Assembly (NCBI GenBank): GCA_009698615.1
Contig: WLPU01000014.1
Span: 1-50,080 of the forward strand
Source: Actinomycetota bacterium
GTDB lineage: Bacteria > Actinomycetota > Actinomycetes > Nanopelagicales > Nanopelagicaceae
Reading direction: 5' to 3'
Length of the DNA stretch: 50,080 nt
Shown piece by piece: positions 1 through 7,131 of this stretch; within the stretch, counting starts at the first letter, position 1; each line of letters begins with the position of its first letter. The translations under genes and the position numbers were made by a program. The notes below the pieces were generated by a model. The model worked only from the letters and a program-made list of their open reading frames with translations. It ran no database searches and was not told the DNA's origin.

Positions 1-856
1 CCCATAAAGTGACATCATTTGCGTGGAGCCCAGAAATTAGACTGGCAAGCACCGGCAGAATGTAACCAATAGCAATCAGCGGAACTGTTATGAGAAGTGC
101 CTTTGGAAAGGTCCGGACTGGATCTTTAATCTCTCCACCTGCAGTGGTGATGGAGTCATAACCAATGTAGCTCCAGATCATGATTGCAAGGCCAGCACTT
201 GCAGATGAAGTTGCAGAGGTCCCTGGCACGGTGAATGGCTGGAGAGGATGAACCCCAGGAGTGGTTAACAGGTGTCCGGCAGCAAGAAATATCAGCACAA
301 CAAATGGCGTCAATATTGCGACCATAAATGCGATCATCGTGTTGCCAACAATCTTTGCACCGCGAGCGTTCAAGATTGCAAGTGGAACCATAAATAGAAC
401 TGCCATCAACCAATGCGAATCAATTGAAAATCCGCCGTTCCATAAGGAGATAACAGTGTGCTGGCCACGTCGCAAGCCAGGAAACCAGAGTGCTAAATAA
501 TCTACAAAAATTACTGGATACAAAGCAGTGTCAAGCCATGAAGCCAACCAGCTAAACATCGCCTCCATAAAACCGATAAAGGGACCGAGAGCGATTTTTA
601 CCCATGCGTAATATCCGCCTTCCAAAGGAAGTGCGGCGCCGAGCTCTGCAGTCATTAGTGCAAATGGCACAGATAAGATAAGTGGAACAACGATGAGCAA
701 GATCAATGTCATTCCAGCGCCCGAAGATGAGATCGCAGTTTCAAATCCATATGCGCCGCCAGATGCGCTGAAGTAAATCAGTGCGATGAGTGGCAAGAGG
801 CGAATTTGCCGGCGAATATTCTTCAATGGCTCGGCTTGATCAATCGATCTCGGCAT
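1..856 (-). CDS. APC-superfamily permease, polyamine:H+ symporter-like (3' end outside window)
   Basis: The reading frame is open from an ATG at 856 down to base 1, so about 285 N-terminal residues are visible and the C-terminus lies beyond the window. The start is supported by an AGGAGG-type ribosome site just upstream. The N-terminal motifs FSASGGAYGFE, TAELGAALPLEGGYYAWV and ALYPVIFVDYL resemble the amino-acid/polyamine permeases of the PUT/PHS branch of the APC superfamily. At least six hydrophobic segments can be read, with a GGYYAW segment in the usual substrate-path region. Likely role: proton-coupled uptake of an amino acid or polyamine across the cytoplasmic membrane. It has its own promoter and follows a carbohydrate dehydrogenase, so it need not belong to that operon. 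The substrate is inferred from family resemblance only. Confidence 0.85.
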   Translation of the reverse strand, partial: MPRSIDQAEPLKNIRRQIRLLPLIALIYFSASGGAYGFETAISSSGAGMTLILLIVVPLILSVPFALMTAELGAALPLEGGYYAWVKIALGPFIGFMEAMFSWLASWLDTALYPVIFVDYLALWFPGLRRGQHTVISLWNGGFSIDSHWLMAVLFMVPLAILNARGAKIVGNTMIAFMVAILTPFVVLIFLAAGHLLTTPGVHPLQPFTVPGTSATSSASAGLAIMIWSYIGYDSITTAGGEIKDPVRTFPKALLITVPLIAIGYILPVLASLISGLHANDVTLW

Positions 857-913
857 TTAGCCCTCCTTCGATATCTCGATCACGGAAGGGCCCGTTAACA
901 AAAGATTGAATGG

Positions 914-942
914 ACACTAGAGCGATGGCCTCGCAGTTACAA
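914..942 (-). promoter_or_regulatory. sigma-70-type promoter for the APC permease
   Basis: On the minus strand a TTGTAA hexamer (937-942) and a TAGTGT hexamer (914-919) are separated by exactly 17 bases. They lie about 57 bases before the permease ATG, leaving a leader that contains the ribosome site. Sequence-based prediction only. Confidence 0.5.
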
Positions 943-980
943 GCATTTAGAGCGAATTCTTTGGAGATCCCCGCTGAGCC

Positions 981-1967
981 TCATGGCTCCAGCGCAACCT
1001 TTATCGCCTCTCCTGATGAAAGAACTTGCAGAGCCTTCTCGAATTCATTGAGCTTGAATGTATGAGTCAAGAGGGGGCGAAATCGATCTCCATGGACTTT
1101 CATCAGATCAATTGCAGGGCCGAAAGAATGAAGGATGGCCATTGAACTTGTGATCTGGATTTCGTCTTTGTAAATGGCATATGGGCTAAAGGAAACTTTG
1201 GCGTGTTCGGAGGCAACACCAAAAACCATAAAGGTGCCTCCGGCACTTACGCGAGTGATCGCATCTTCAATGACGGCAGGAATTCCGGTTGCATCGATCA
1301 CGTAATCAGCCCGAGAGCTTCTTGCTTGGTCCGGAGAAATAATGTTAAGCCCTGTCAACTTGCGACTAATTTCGCGTCGTTTCGAGTTGGCCTCAACAAC
1401 TGTAATTGGTTGGCAACCATTGATATCGAGCAATATCGCTAGAAGAAGCCCCATTGTGCCGCCGCCGACTACCAATACGCTCTTACCTTGTTGCGGATTA
1501 AGTCTGTTCAGTCCACGCACCGCGCAAGCAACGGGTTCAATCAATGAAGCGATATCTAATGGAAATCCTTCCAGTGAGTATGCATTCTTAGCGGGTGCTA
1601 CAAAATACTCTGCCCATGCACCTGGATTGGATCCCCCAATCGCGCCCCAATTTTTACAAAGATTTCCCTTTGCTTGGCGACACTGATCACACATTCCGCA
1701 ATGAAGTGAGGGATCAATAGCAACTACATCCCCAACTTTTACATTGCTTACACCGGTTCCTAAACTAAAAACCCTCCCCCAAGGCTCGTGGCCGGGAATA
1801 ATTGGGTATTTTGCAGTTGGCAAACCTTCTTCAACGATGTGATGGTCTGTTCCACAGATGCCACAGCCCATCATCGAAACAACTATTTCTCCACCACCAG
1901 CCGTCGGCGCTTCGACTTCCCGTAATTCGGCCTTTGCTCCTGGCTTGGAAATTACAATCGCCTTCAT
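981..1967 (-). CDS. zinc-dependent medium-chain alcohol/polyol dehydrogenase
   Basis: A 328-residue protein of the medium-chain dehydrogenase/reductase superfamily, most like the sorbitol / L-idonate / threonine dehydrogenase group. The catalytic zinc site is visible as GCGICGTD (Cys38) and GHE (His60-Glu61). The structural zinc lobe is Cys90, Cys93, Cys96 and Cys104. A Rossmann motif GGGTMG lies near residue 167. A GAGGAG ribosome site stands 8 bases before the ATG. It is the last gene of the minus-strand group that begins with the sugar-binding protein. With the SDR upstream it forms an MDR plus SDR pair like IdnD/IdnO of idonate oxidation, suggesting stepwise oxidation of a polyol or sugar acid; that pathway assignment is inference. 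Confidence 0.88.
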   Translation of the reverse strand: MKAIVISKPGAKAELREVEAPTAGGGEIVVSMMGCGICGTDHHIVEEGLPTAKYPIIPGHEPWGRVFSLGTGVSNVKVGDVVAIDPSLHCGMCDQCRQAKGNLCKNWGAIGGSNPGAWAEYFVAPAKNAYSLEGFPLDIASLIEPVACAVRGLNRLNPQQGKSVLVVGGGTMGLLLAILLDINGCQPITVVEANSKRREISRKLTGLNIISPDQARSSRADYVIDATGIPAVIEDAITRVSAGGTFMVFGVASEHAKVSFSPYAIYKDEIQITSSMAILHSFGPAIDLMKVHGDRFRPLLTHTFKLNEFEKALQVLSSGEAIKVALEP

Positions 1968-2006
1968 ATCAATGGCTCCTCAATGCAGCGAAATAGATGT
2001 GAAAGG

Positions 2007-2420
2007 TCAGAACAAGATTGGTGCTAAAGATTTTTCAACGGTGCAATACCACTCTTGGCCGAGAACAATTGGTGGGTGCTCTGTATCGCTAAGGGCGCCA
2101 TCAAATATTTGTTGACCTTCATCTTGCCGTGATTGGTAGAGGCTGTTGTGCTTTGAATTTCCTTCCCAGAGCAACCATTCTTCCCAAGGGAGGACCTTCC
2201 TTTGGCTGGTATCAGCTGAAAATGAATGCAGTACGCCCGTCGGGATCAGACTGTGTGGAAAAACAATCCACGTGAAACCTTTATATGGATTCACTTGTGA
2301 GGTCGAATTTCTCCCTGGAGAGAGAAATACTTTTTCGAAGTCCAGGCCGATGGAAGCGCAAAACTTTGCTACTCCAGAATCGACAAGCTCTTGTGCGAAT
2401 TCCTCACTCCATGAATTCAT
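2007..2420 (-). CDS. unrecognised 137-residue protein of the sugar operon
   Basis: I do not recognise this family. The frame is clean and sits between two dehydrogenase genes in the same direction. The ATG at 2420 lies 5 bases after the TAA of the upstream SDR; a TTG at 2432 would overlap that gene by 7 bases. There is no strong ribosome site, so translational coupling is likely. The protein is soluble, rich in Trp and aromatics (for example LPWEEWLLWEG and LGQEWYCTV), and has no signal peptide or membrane segment. The spacing of His, Glu and Trp in the middle could fit a small beta-barrel (cupin-like) sugar-acid enzyme, but no diagnostic motif is present. The position argues for a role in the same catabolic pathway. 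Confidence 0.6.
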   Translation of the reverse strand: MNSWSEEFAQELVDSGVAKFCASIGLDFEKVFLSPGRNSTSQVNPYKGFTWIVFPHSLIPTGVLHSFSADTSQRKVLPWEEWLLWEGNSKHNSLYQSRQDEGQQIFDGALSDTEHPPIVLGQEWYCTVEKSLAPILF

Positions 2421-2425
2421 ATCTG

Positions 2426-3205
2426 TTACCAAATTGTCCAGCCGCCATCGACCACAATATTTTGGCCAGTGACGAAACCGGAATTCTTAGATGCTAGATA
2501 CAAGATTGCAGTACGAAGTTCGCCGTCGGCGCCCATTCTATTCATGGGAGTTCCACCATTTAATGCAGAAATTACTTCTTTCGTCAGTACTGACTCATTA
2601 ACTGGGCTATTGAACATGCCGGGGCAAACATTGTTGACGGTCACTCCAGTTGTTGCTACTTGTGCCGCTAAGAATTTCGTCAAACCTATGAGGCCGTGTT
2701 TGCTTGCAAAATATGAAACGATATCGAGTCCAAATCCGGGATATTTACTTTCATCCCCCGCTACCAGACCGTAGATAGAGGCAATATTAATTACTCTTCC
2801 CCAGCCCCGATCAATCATGCCGGGTGCAAACTTCTGGAAGAGCCAGAATGGCGATTCAACATTGATAGTCATGATGTAGCGCCAGTCCTCTGACTTAACA
2901 TCTCTCCAATGTGCTCTATGTGAAACTCCCGCATTGTTGACCAGAATATCTAACTCGCCAATTTCGTTCTTGAGCTTGTCAATATCCTCTGGCTTTGTCA
3001 CATCCGCGATGATCGCAGTGACATCTACGCCATCGCTTGCTTTGATTTGTTTCACTGTCCGCTGGAGCACTTCATCTCTGCGGCCACAGATGTAAACCTT
3101 TGCGCCAGCATCGACGAGGGCTTGTGTCATTTGCACACCTAAGCCATCTCCGCCGCCAGTTACTAAGGCGCGTTTTCCAGCCAGTTCGAAATCTTTTACC
3201 GTCAT
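2426..3205 (-). CDS. SDR-family oxidoreductase (gluconate 5-dehydrogenase-like)
   Basis: A 259-residue classical short-chain dehydrogenase/reductase. The cofactor motif TGGGDGLG sits near residue 16, NNAG near residue 91, and the catalytic Ser and YFASK (Tyr/Lys) follow in the usual order. The C-terminal motif NIVVDGGWT is typical of the family. GAGAGG before the ATG serves as ribosome site. The gene starts 12 bases after the ABC transporter stop, so the two are co-transcribed. By sequence style it resembles gluconate/ketogluconate and ribitol-type dehydrogenases; the actual substrate is unknown. Pairing with the downstream zinc dehydrogenase suggests sequential oxidation and reduction of an imported polyol or sugar acid. 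Confidence 0.88.
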   Translation of the reverse strand: MTVKDFELAGKRALVTGGGDGLGVQMTQALVDAGAKVYICGRRDEVLQRTVKQIKASDGVDVTAIIADVTKPEDIDKLKNEIGELDILVNNAGVSHRAHWRDVKSEDWRYIMTINVESPFWLFQKFAPGMIDRGWGRVINIASIYGLVAGDESKYPGFGLDIVSYFASKHGLIGLTKFLAAQVATTGVTVNNVCPGMFNSPVNESVLTKEVISALNGGTPMNRMGADGELRTAILYLASKNSGFVTGQNIVVDGGWTIW

Positions 3206-3217
3206 GCTCTTGCCTCT

Positions 3218-5056
3218 CTATTTTTCTACGAGTCCGGCCATTAAGTGAAGGAGCTTGGTATGTGTGATGCCTGTGGCTGGCCCATCATGTACAACTGCGC
3301 CCAGGCGCAACACCACAACGCGGTCTGCGATCGCTAGAACTGTGCGGATATCGTGACTAATAAGGATTACCGCGGCCCCTGATTCAGCGGCTTGTCGGAC
3401 AATTCGCAAAACATTTCGAGTTTGCGTAACGCCAAGGGCAGCAGTTGGCTCATCAAGAATTGCCAACTTCACGTCATCTTTCATTGCACGCGCAATAGCC
3501 ACTGACTGACGTTGTCCTCCAGAAAGACGAGAGATCGTGCGATTCAAATCCTTGATATCAATTCCGAGGGACTCAAGCCTTCTCTTGGTCATCTGGAGGG
3601 CCTTGCGGTCATCGCGGAGTTTGAATATTCCAAGGAATGATTTCGTCGGTTCGGCGCCCAAAACCATATTGTGTGCGACACCCAAATTAGGACAAATCGC
3701 AAGGTCTTGATAAACCGTTTCGATACCAACGGCTCTTGCATCGTAAGGGCCTTGAAAATTAACTTCCTTACCATCATAAATAATCTTGCCGCCATCAGCT
3801 TTAAATACTCCGCTAATCAATTTGATCAGAGTTGATTTTCCGGCTCCGTTATCGCCAACAAGGCAAACAACCTCACCTTTTCTGACGTTAAATGTTCCAT
3901 TAGTTAATGCAAGCAAGGACCCGTAGCGAAGGTGCAATCCTTCGCAAGAAAGTACGACGTCTCCAAATTTTCCTGAACGAGCGACCCCAATTCCATACTC
4001 ATCATCCGAAGAGGAGTTTGCCTTACGCTCAGCTGCTTCATCGGCGTTGGCATCATCCTCGGGTGTACTCAATTGAATCTTCTGCTTATTTCGATACAGA
4101 GCAAATTGGTCGAAACCAAGCGCCATCAAGAGCACTAACCCCTTTGCAATGTTCTGCCAGTAATCTTCAAAGCCAGCAAAAATTAGGCCAGCGTTAAGAA
4201 TTCCAATAGTTGCCACGCCAATAAATATGCCAATGGGGTGCCCGCTTCCGCCTGCGAAAGCTACACCGCCCAAAATCACCGCCGTTAATACGTCAAGCTC
4301 AAACTTTTGCCCAAGAGCTGGAGTGCCACTACCTAACCGCGACGTTAAGAGAACTGAAACAACACCCATAAGAAAACCGTTAAATACATACAGTAATACA
4401 ACTGTCGTATCCACTTTGATTCCGTTGAGTTGTGCGGCGATTGGGCTGCCACCAATTGCGTATAAACGCAGTCCAGCACGCGAGTAAAGGAGCCAAAACC
4501 CACAGATCACAAGCAAAACCATTGCAACAATCACCGGATGCGAAATTCCGAGAGTCTTACCTCGTCCGATAGAGATGAACGCATCCGAAAAACCATAAAC
4601 AGAACGTCCGCCCGAGATCCAGTAGGCCATACCTAGGAAGATGGAAGCAGTTCCAATAGTCACAATCAAAGGAGAAATCTTCATTGTTTTTACGAGAATT
4701 CCATTTGCCAACCCCAGTAAGGAGCCACAAGCCAACCCAGCGATAACTGCAATTACGGGATTCCCATTATTTTCTGCAAACTTCGCGGTGACAACTCCAA
4801 TAAGTGCCATTTGGCTGCCGATTGAGAGGTCCACATTGCCGCTAATAAGCAACATCATGGATCCGATGCCAGCGATTAACACGGAGGCAACGTTCATTAA
4901 AGTTGTAATCCCGTTGCTTACGGTCGCGAAGTTTTCATAGAGAGATCCAAAAAGGATAATCAATCCGATGCAAAGCAGGAATAGGCCAAGTCGTTTGCTC
5001 GGTTCTCCCGGAATCAGAAAGCGCTTATTTTCCTTAGTTTGGAATCTCTTATTCAT
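3218..5056 (-). CDS. ABC sugar transporter, permease fused to ATPase in one chain
   Basis: One uninterrupted frame encodes about 612 residues. Residues 20-325 are an RbsC/XylH-type permease (BPD_transp_2) with about nine membrane segments and the family motif SGNVDLSIGS. An acidic, Ser-rich linker covers roughly 328-362. Residues 365-612 are an RbsA/FrcA-type ATPase: Walker A GDNGAGKST (about 401-409), Q-loop YQD, signature LSGGQRQ (about 511), Walker B LAILDEP (about 531) and H-loop His about 568. Families of this kind usually keep permease and ATPase on separate chains. Only one ATPase domain is present, so a homodimer would supply two of each half. The ATG at 5056 is preferred over the TTG at 5068 because a GGAGG lies 5 bases before it. 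Confidence 0.92.
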   Translation of the reverse strand: MNKRFQTKENKRFLIPGEPSKRLGLFLLCIGLIILFGSLYENFATVSNGITTLMNVASVLIAGIGSMMLLISGNVDLSIGSQMALIGVVTAKFAENNGNPVIAVIAGLACGSLLGLANGILVKTMKISPLIVTIGTASIFLGMAYWISGGRSVYGFSDAFISIGRGKTLGISHPVIVAMVLLVICGFWLLYSRAGLRLYAIGGSPIAAQLNGIKVDTTVVLLYVFNGFLMGVVSVLLTSRLGSGTPALGQKFELDVLTAVILGGVAFAGGSGHPIGIFIGVATIGILNAGLIFAGFEDYWQNIAKGLVLLMALGFDQFALYRNKQKIQLSTPEDDANADEAAERKANSSSDDEYGIGVARSGKFGDVVLSCEGLHLRYGSLLALTNGTFNVRKGEVVCLVGDNGAGKSTLIKLISGVFKADGGKIIYDGKEVNFQGPYDARAVGIETVYQDLAICPNLGVAHNMVLGAEPTKSFLGIFKLRDDRKALQMTKRRLESLGIDIKDLNRTISRLSGGQRQSVAIARAMKDDVKLAILDEPTAALGVTQTRNVLRIVRQAAESGAAVILISHDIRTVLAIADRVVVLRLGAVVHDGPATGITHTKLLHLMAGLVEK

Positions 5057-5105
5057 GAAACCCTCCAAAATTGAAATGACTTAATTACCTACTGTTAGAA
5101 ATGCA

Positions 5106-5145
5106 GTAAGTGTGGCTGAGCCCCTAGGGGCTCAGCCACACTTAC
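5106..5145. repeat. 40-bp perfect palindrome between binding-protein and permease genes
   Basis: Twenty bases starting at 5106 are followed immediately by their exact reverse complement, giving a 20-bp GC-rich stem with no unpaired spacer beyond the hairpin turn. It lies 18 bases after the stop of the binding-protein gene and about 50 bases before the permease-ATPase start. No long U-run follows on the minus strand, so it is a weak intrinsic terminator at most. Intercistronic hairpins in this position commonly protect the upstream binding-protein message or attenuate downstream genes; that role is inferred here. Confidence 0.85.
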
Positions 5146-5163
5146 TTACCCATCAAGTACTAC

Positions 5164-6324
5164 TTATGCAGCGTACTTAATGTACTGATTACATGTACCG
5201 AAGCTGATATTTCCCAACATAGTGAAATATGTCTTTGCATCCTTCCATGATGCTGCTGGATTCTTCATAGCTGCCTTCCATGCTGCGATTGAGGCCGCAG
5301 AATCCAATGGAATTGCATTGAATGACATCACCGTTGGAATTGACTTACCTTCTAGCCAATCTGCAGCGAATTGTCCCCAGGCATATCCCATCAATGGATA
5401 AGCAAATGCAAAGCTCGCACGATAGATGCCGCCCTTTGCAACTTCTGCAATTGCCTGCTCGTCTCCATCAATTCCAGATAGATAAAGATCTGGGTTGGTG
5501 ATATTTGCAGCCTTGATTGCAGCGAGTGATCCCAAGATGATTGTGTCTCCGCCTAGGAAGACGTTTACATCTGGGTGTGCCTGAAGAAGCGTGCTAGTAG
5601 CCTGGAATCCAGCATCGTTTGTGATTGCTGTTGTTTCAATATCTGAAACGATTTCCACGCCGGCTCCAGCAGTCTTGACGCCGTCAAGAACACCTTGGTG
5701 TCTTGCCTTCAAAACTGAAACCTTGTCCCAGTTGAAGTATGCGACCTTTGCTTTTCCGCCAAGCTTTGCAGTGATGAACTTAGCAGCTTCAGTTCCTTGC
5801 TTGTATCCAACCTTGTATTGATCAGCAATCGCTTGGTTAGTGCTTGGTGGTGTTACCAAAGCCATTACTGCAATTCCTTTGTCAATAGCGCGTTGCATCA
5901 AAGGTGCTTGTGCAACCTGATCCAATGGCTGAAGCGCGAGCGCGCCAATTCCCTTTTGCATAAATGATTCGATCTGTTGAATGTTCTTATCAGAGTTATC
6001 ATTTGCAATAGCGGTGATGAACTTTAGGCCACGGCTCTCAGCAGACTTCTTCATTGCATCTGTGATCTGTAAGAAGAATTCAGCATTTGAAGTGTTAGCC
6101 CAAGCGATTGTCTTTGGAAGATTTGGCTTCTTGCCAACCTTGCTACTTGGAACGAAGGGCTTCATGTCCTTAAGTTCCACCTTTGTTGCCATACCTTTTC
6201 CGCAGAGAGCTGCAGCTGCATTAGCTGGGCTAATTGGTGCGGCGGTTAGGCCAGCAACAACAAGTCCGGTCGCAGCGATTGATGCAAAGACTCTCCTTTT
6301 GGTGCTCAGTGCACTTAACTTCAT
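5164..6324 (-). CDS. secreted sugar-binding protein of ABC transporter (Peripl_BP_4 type)
   Basis: A 386-residue extracytoplasmic solute-binding protein of the ribose/xylose-binding (LacI-like, Peripl_BP_4) fold. The N-terminus has a basic KRR region, a hydrophobic core to about residue 34 and an ANA-type signal-peptidase site; there is no lipobox, so it is probably released or held by the transporter. The mature part has the expected two-lobe pattern, with MQKGIGALALQP and VFLGGDTIILGS segments matching ligand-site strands. An AAAGGA ribosome site stands 7 bases before the ATG. It heads the operon with the fused permease-ATPase. The dehydrogenase neighbours suggest a sugar, polyol or sugar acid as ligand; the exact ligand cannot be read from sequence. 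Confidence 0.92.
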   Translation of the reverse strand: MKLSALSTKRRVFASIAATGLVVAGLTAAPISPANAAAALCGKGMATKVELKDMKPFVPSSKVGKKPNLPKTIAWANTSNAEFFLQITDAMKKSAESRGLKFITAIANDNSDKNIQQIESFMQKGIGALALQPLDQVAQAPLMQRAIDKGIAVMALVTPPSTNQAIADQYKVGYKQGTEAAKFITAKLGGKAKVAYFNWDKVSVLKARHQGVLDGVKTAGAGVEIVSDIETTAITNDAGFQATSTLLQAHPDVNVFLGGDTIILGSLAAIKAANITNPDLYLSGIDGDEQAIAEVAKGGIYRASFAFAYPLMGYAWGQFAADWLEGKSIPTVMSFNAIPLDSAASIAAWKAAMKNPAASWKDAKTYFTMLGNISFGTCNQYIKYAA

Positions 6325-6349
6325 CTCGTCGTCCTTTCATAACGTTGAG

Positions 6350-6367
6350 TGAACATTTTTGAACATT
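6350..6367. promoter_or_regulatory. tandem 8-bp direct repeat upstream of the binding-protein gene
   Basis: TGAACATT occurs at 6350-6357 and again at 6360-6367, a 10-bp period equal to about one helical turn, 26-43 bases upstream of the binding-protein start. Such phasing is compatible with a regulator site, but it is short and AT-rich, so chance cannot be excluded. Confidence 0.3.
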
Positions 6368-7131
6368 ACATTTCTAGCCCCAGGACCTCCTCCGGAAGCA
6401 TTAGGCGAAACTCTAGGACTTTGGTGTAACGCAGCAAAGATTTGTAATCGTAAATTTTTTCCTTTTTTCCGTCATGCGATAAGAACGTTAGTCAATTTTT
6501 CTCAGCATTTTTAGAGAATCCGAATAGCGAAAATATTTAAATCTACGAAGCTGATTTTGAGCGCATTTTTTCCACATTGCAATAAATTATTAACAGAGTT
6601 GCAAGCAAGGGCTGCGGGTGATTCCGAGGGGCGGAAAGTATCCCTCAGGTAAGGTATCGAAACTATTCCGAAGGGCGGATAAAAGAGCCTTAAGTGAGTA
6701 TTCCTCAACAGCAAGCATTGATCCCAGAGGCAGCCAACTGCACTCAATTAGTAATAGAAATCGCTCGGGTCCAATAGTTAGGCAGCCCAGTGCAAGCTTC
6801 TTCCCATAAATCTAGCTACGCCTACAGCCCCGCAAAGTGAGTATTTAATACGTCCCCCGACCACACTTCAACTGCGGCAATAACAAATCAAAGCTTTGCT
6901 GACAACCCGTCCCTTCGGTTCTCAATTCTGGATTGAATCGCCCCGAGCGATTTCTATAAAGACAGTAAGTTGCTTGGATGATTGATGTCAACGCCATCTT
7001 TCGGATAATGAGAATGCGAGTTGGTGGTTATTCCGCCCACTGATAAGCGCAACCAAAAATGTGAATTCTTCAATTTCAACTCCTCTTAATGCTTTGAGAT
7101 TTAAGCCTGAGCCACGAGTTAGATTTTGAAA
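6368..7131. other. intergenic stretch without a recognisable gene
   Basis: About 0.76 kb between the binding-protein promoter region and the manA stop. Frames on both strands are short and match no family I know. It holds a pair of near-identical 15-mers (6621-6635 and 6665-6679), T-rich tracts around 6451-6500, and one 39-codon minus-strand frame (6954-7073, TTG start) preceded by AAGAGGAG six bases upstream. No tRNA, RNase P, tmRNA, SRP or 6S RNA signature was found. It may be decayed coding sequence plus the promoter of the sugar operon. Confidence 0.5.
6621..6679. repeat. 15-bp imperfect direct repeat in the long intergenic region
   Basis: ATTCCGAGGGGCGGA at 6621-6635 and ATTCCGAAGGGCGGA at 6665-6679 differ at one base and are 44 bp apart. 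No function is assigned. Confidence 0.5.

Noticed and set aside
6511-6809. Overlapping 78- and 63-codon frames on opposite strands in the 6.3-7.1 kb gap
   Set aside because: No recognisable motif, no ribosome site and mutually exclusive overlap; chance open frames fit better.
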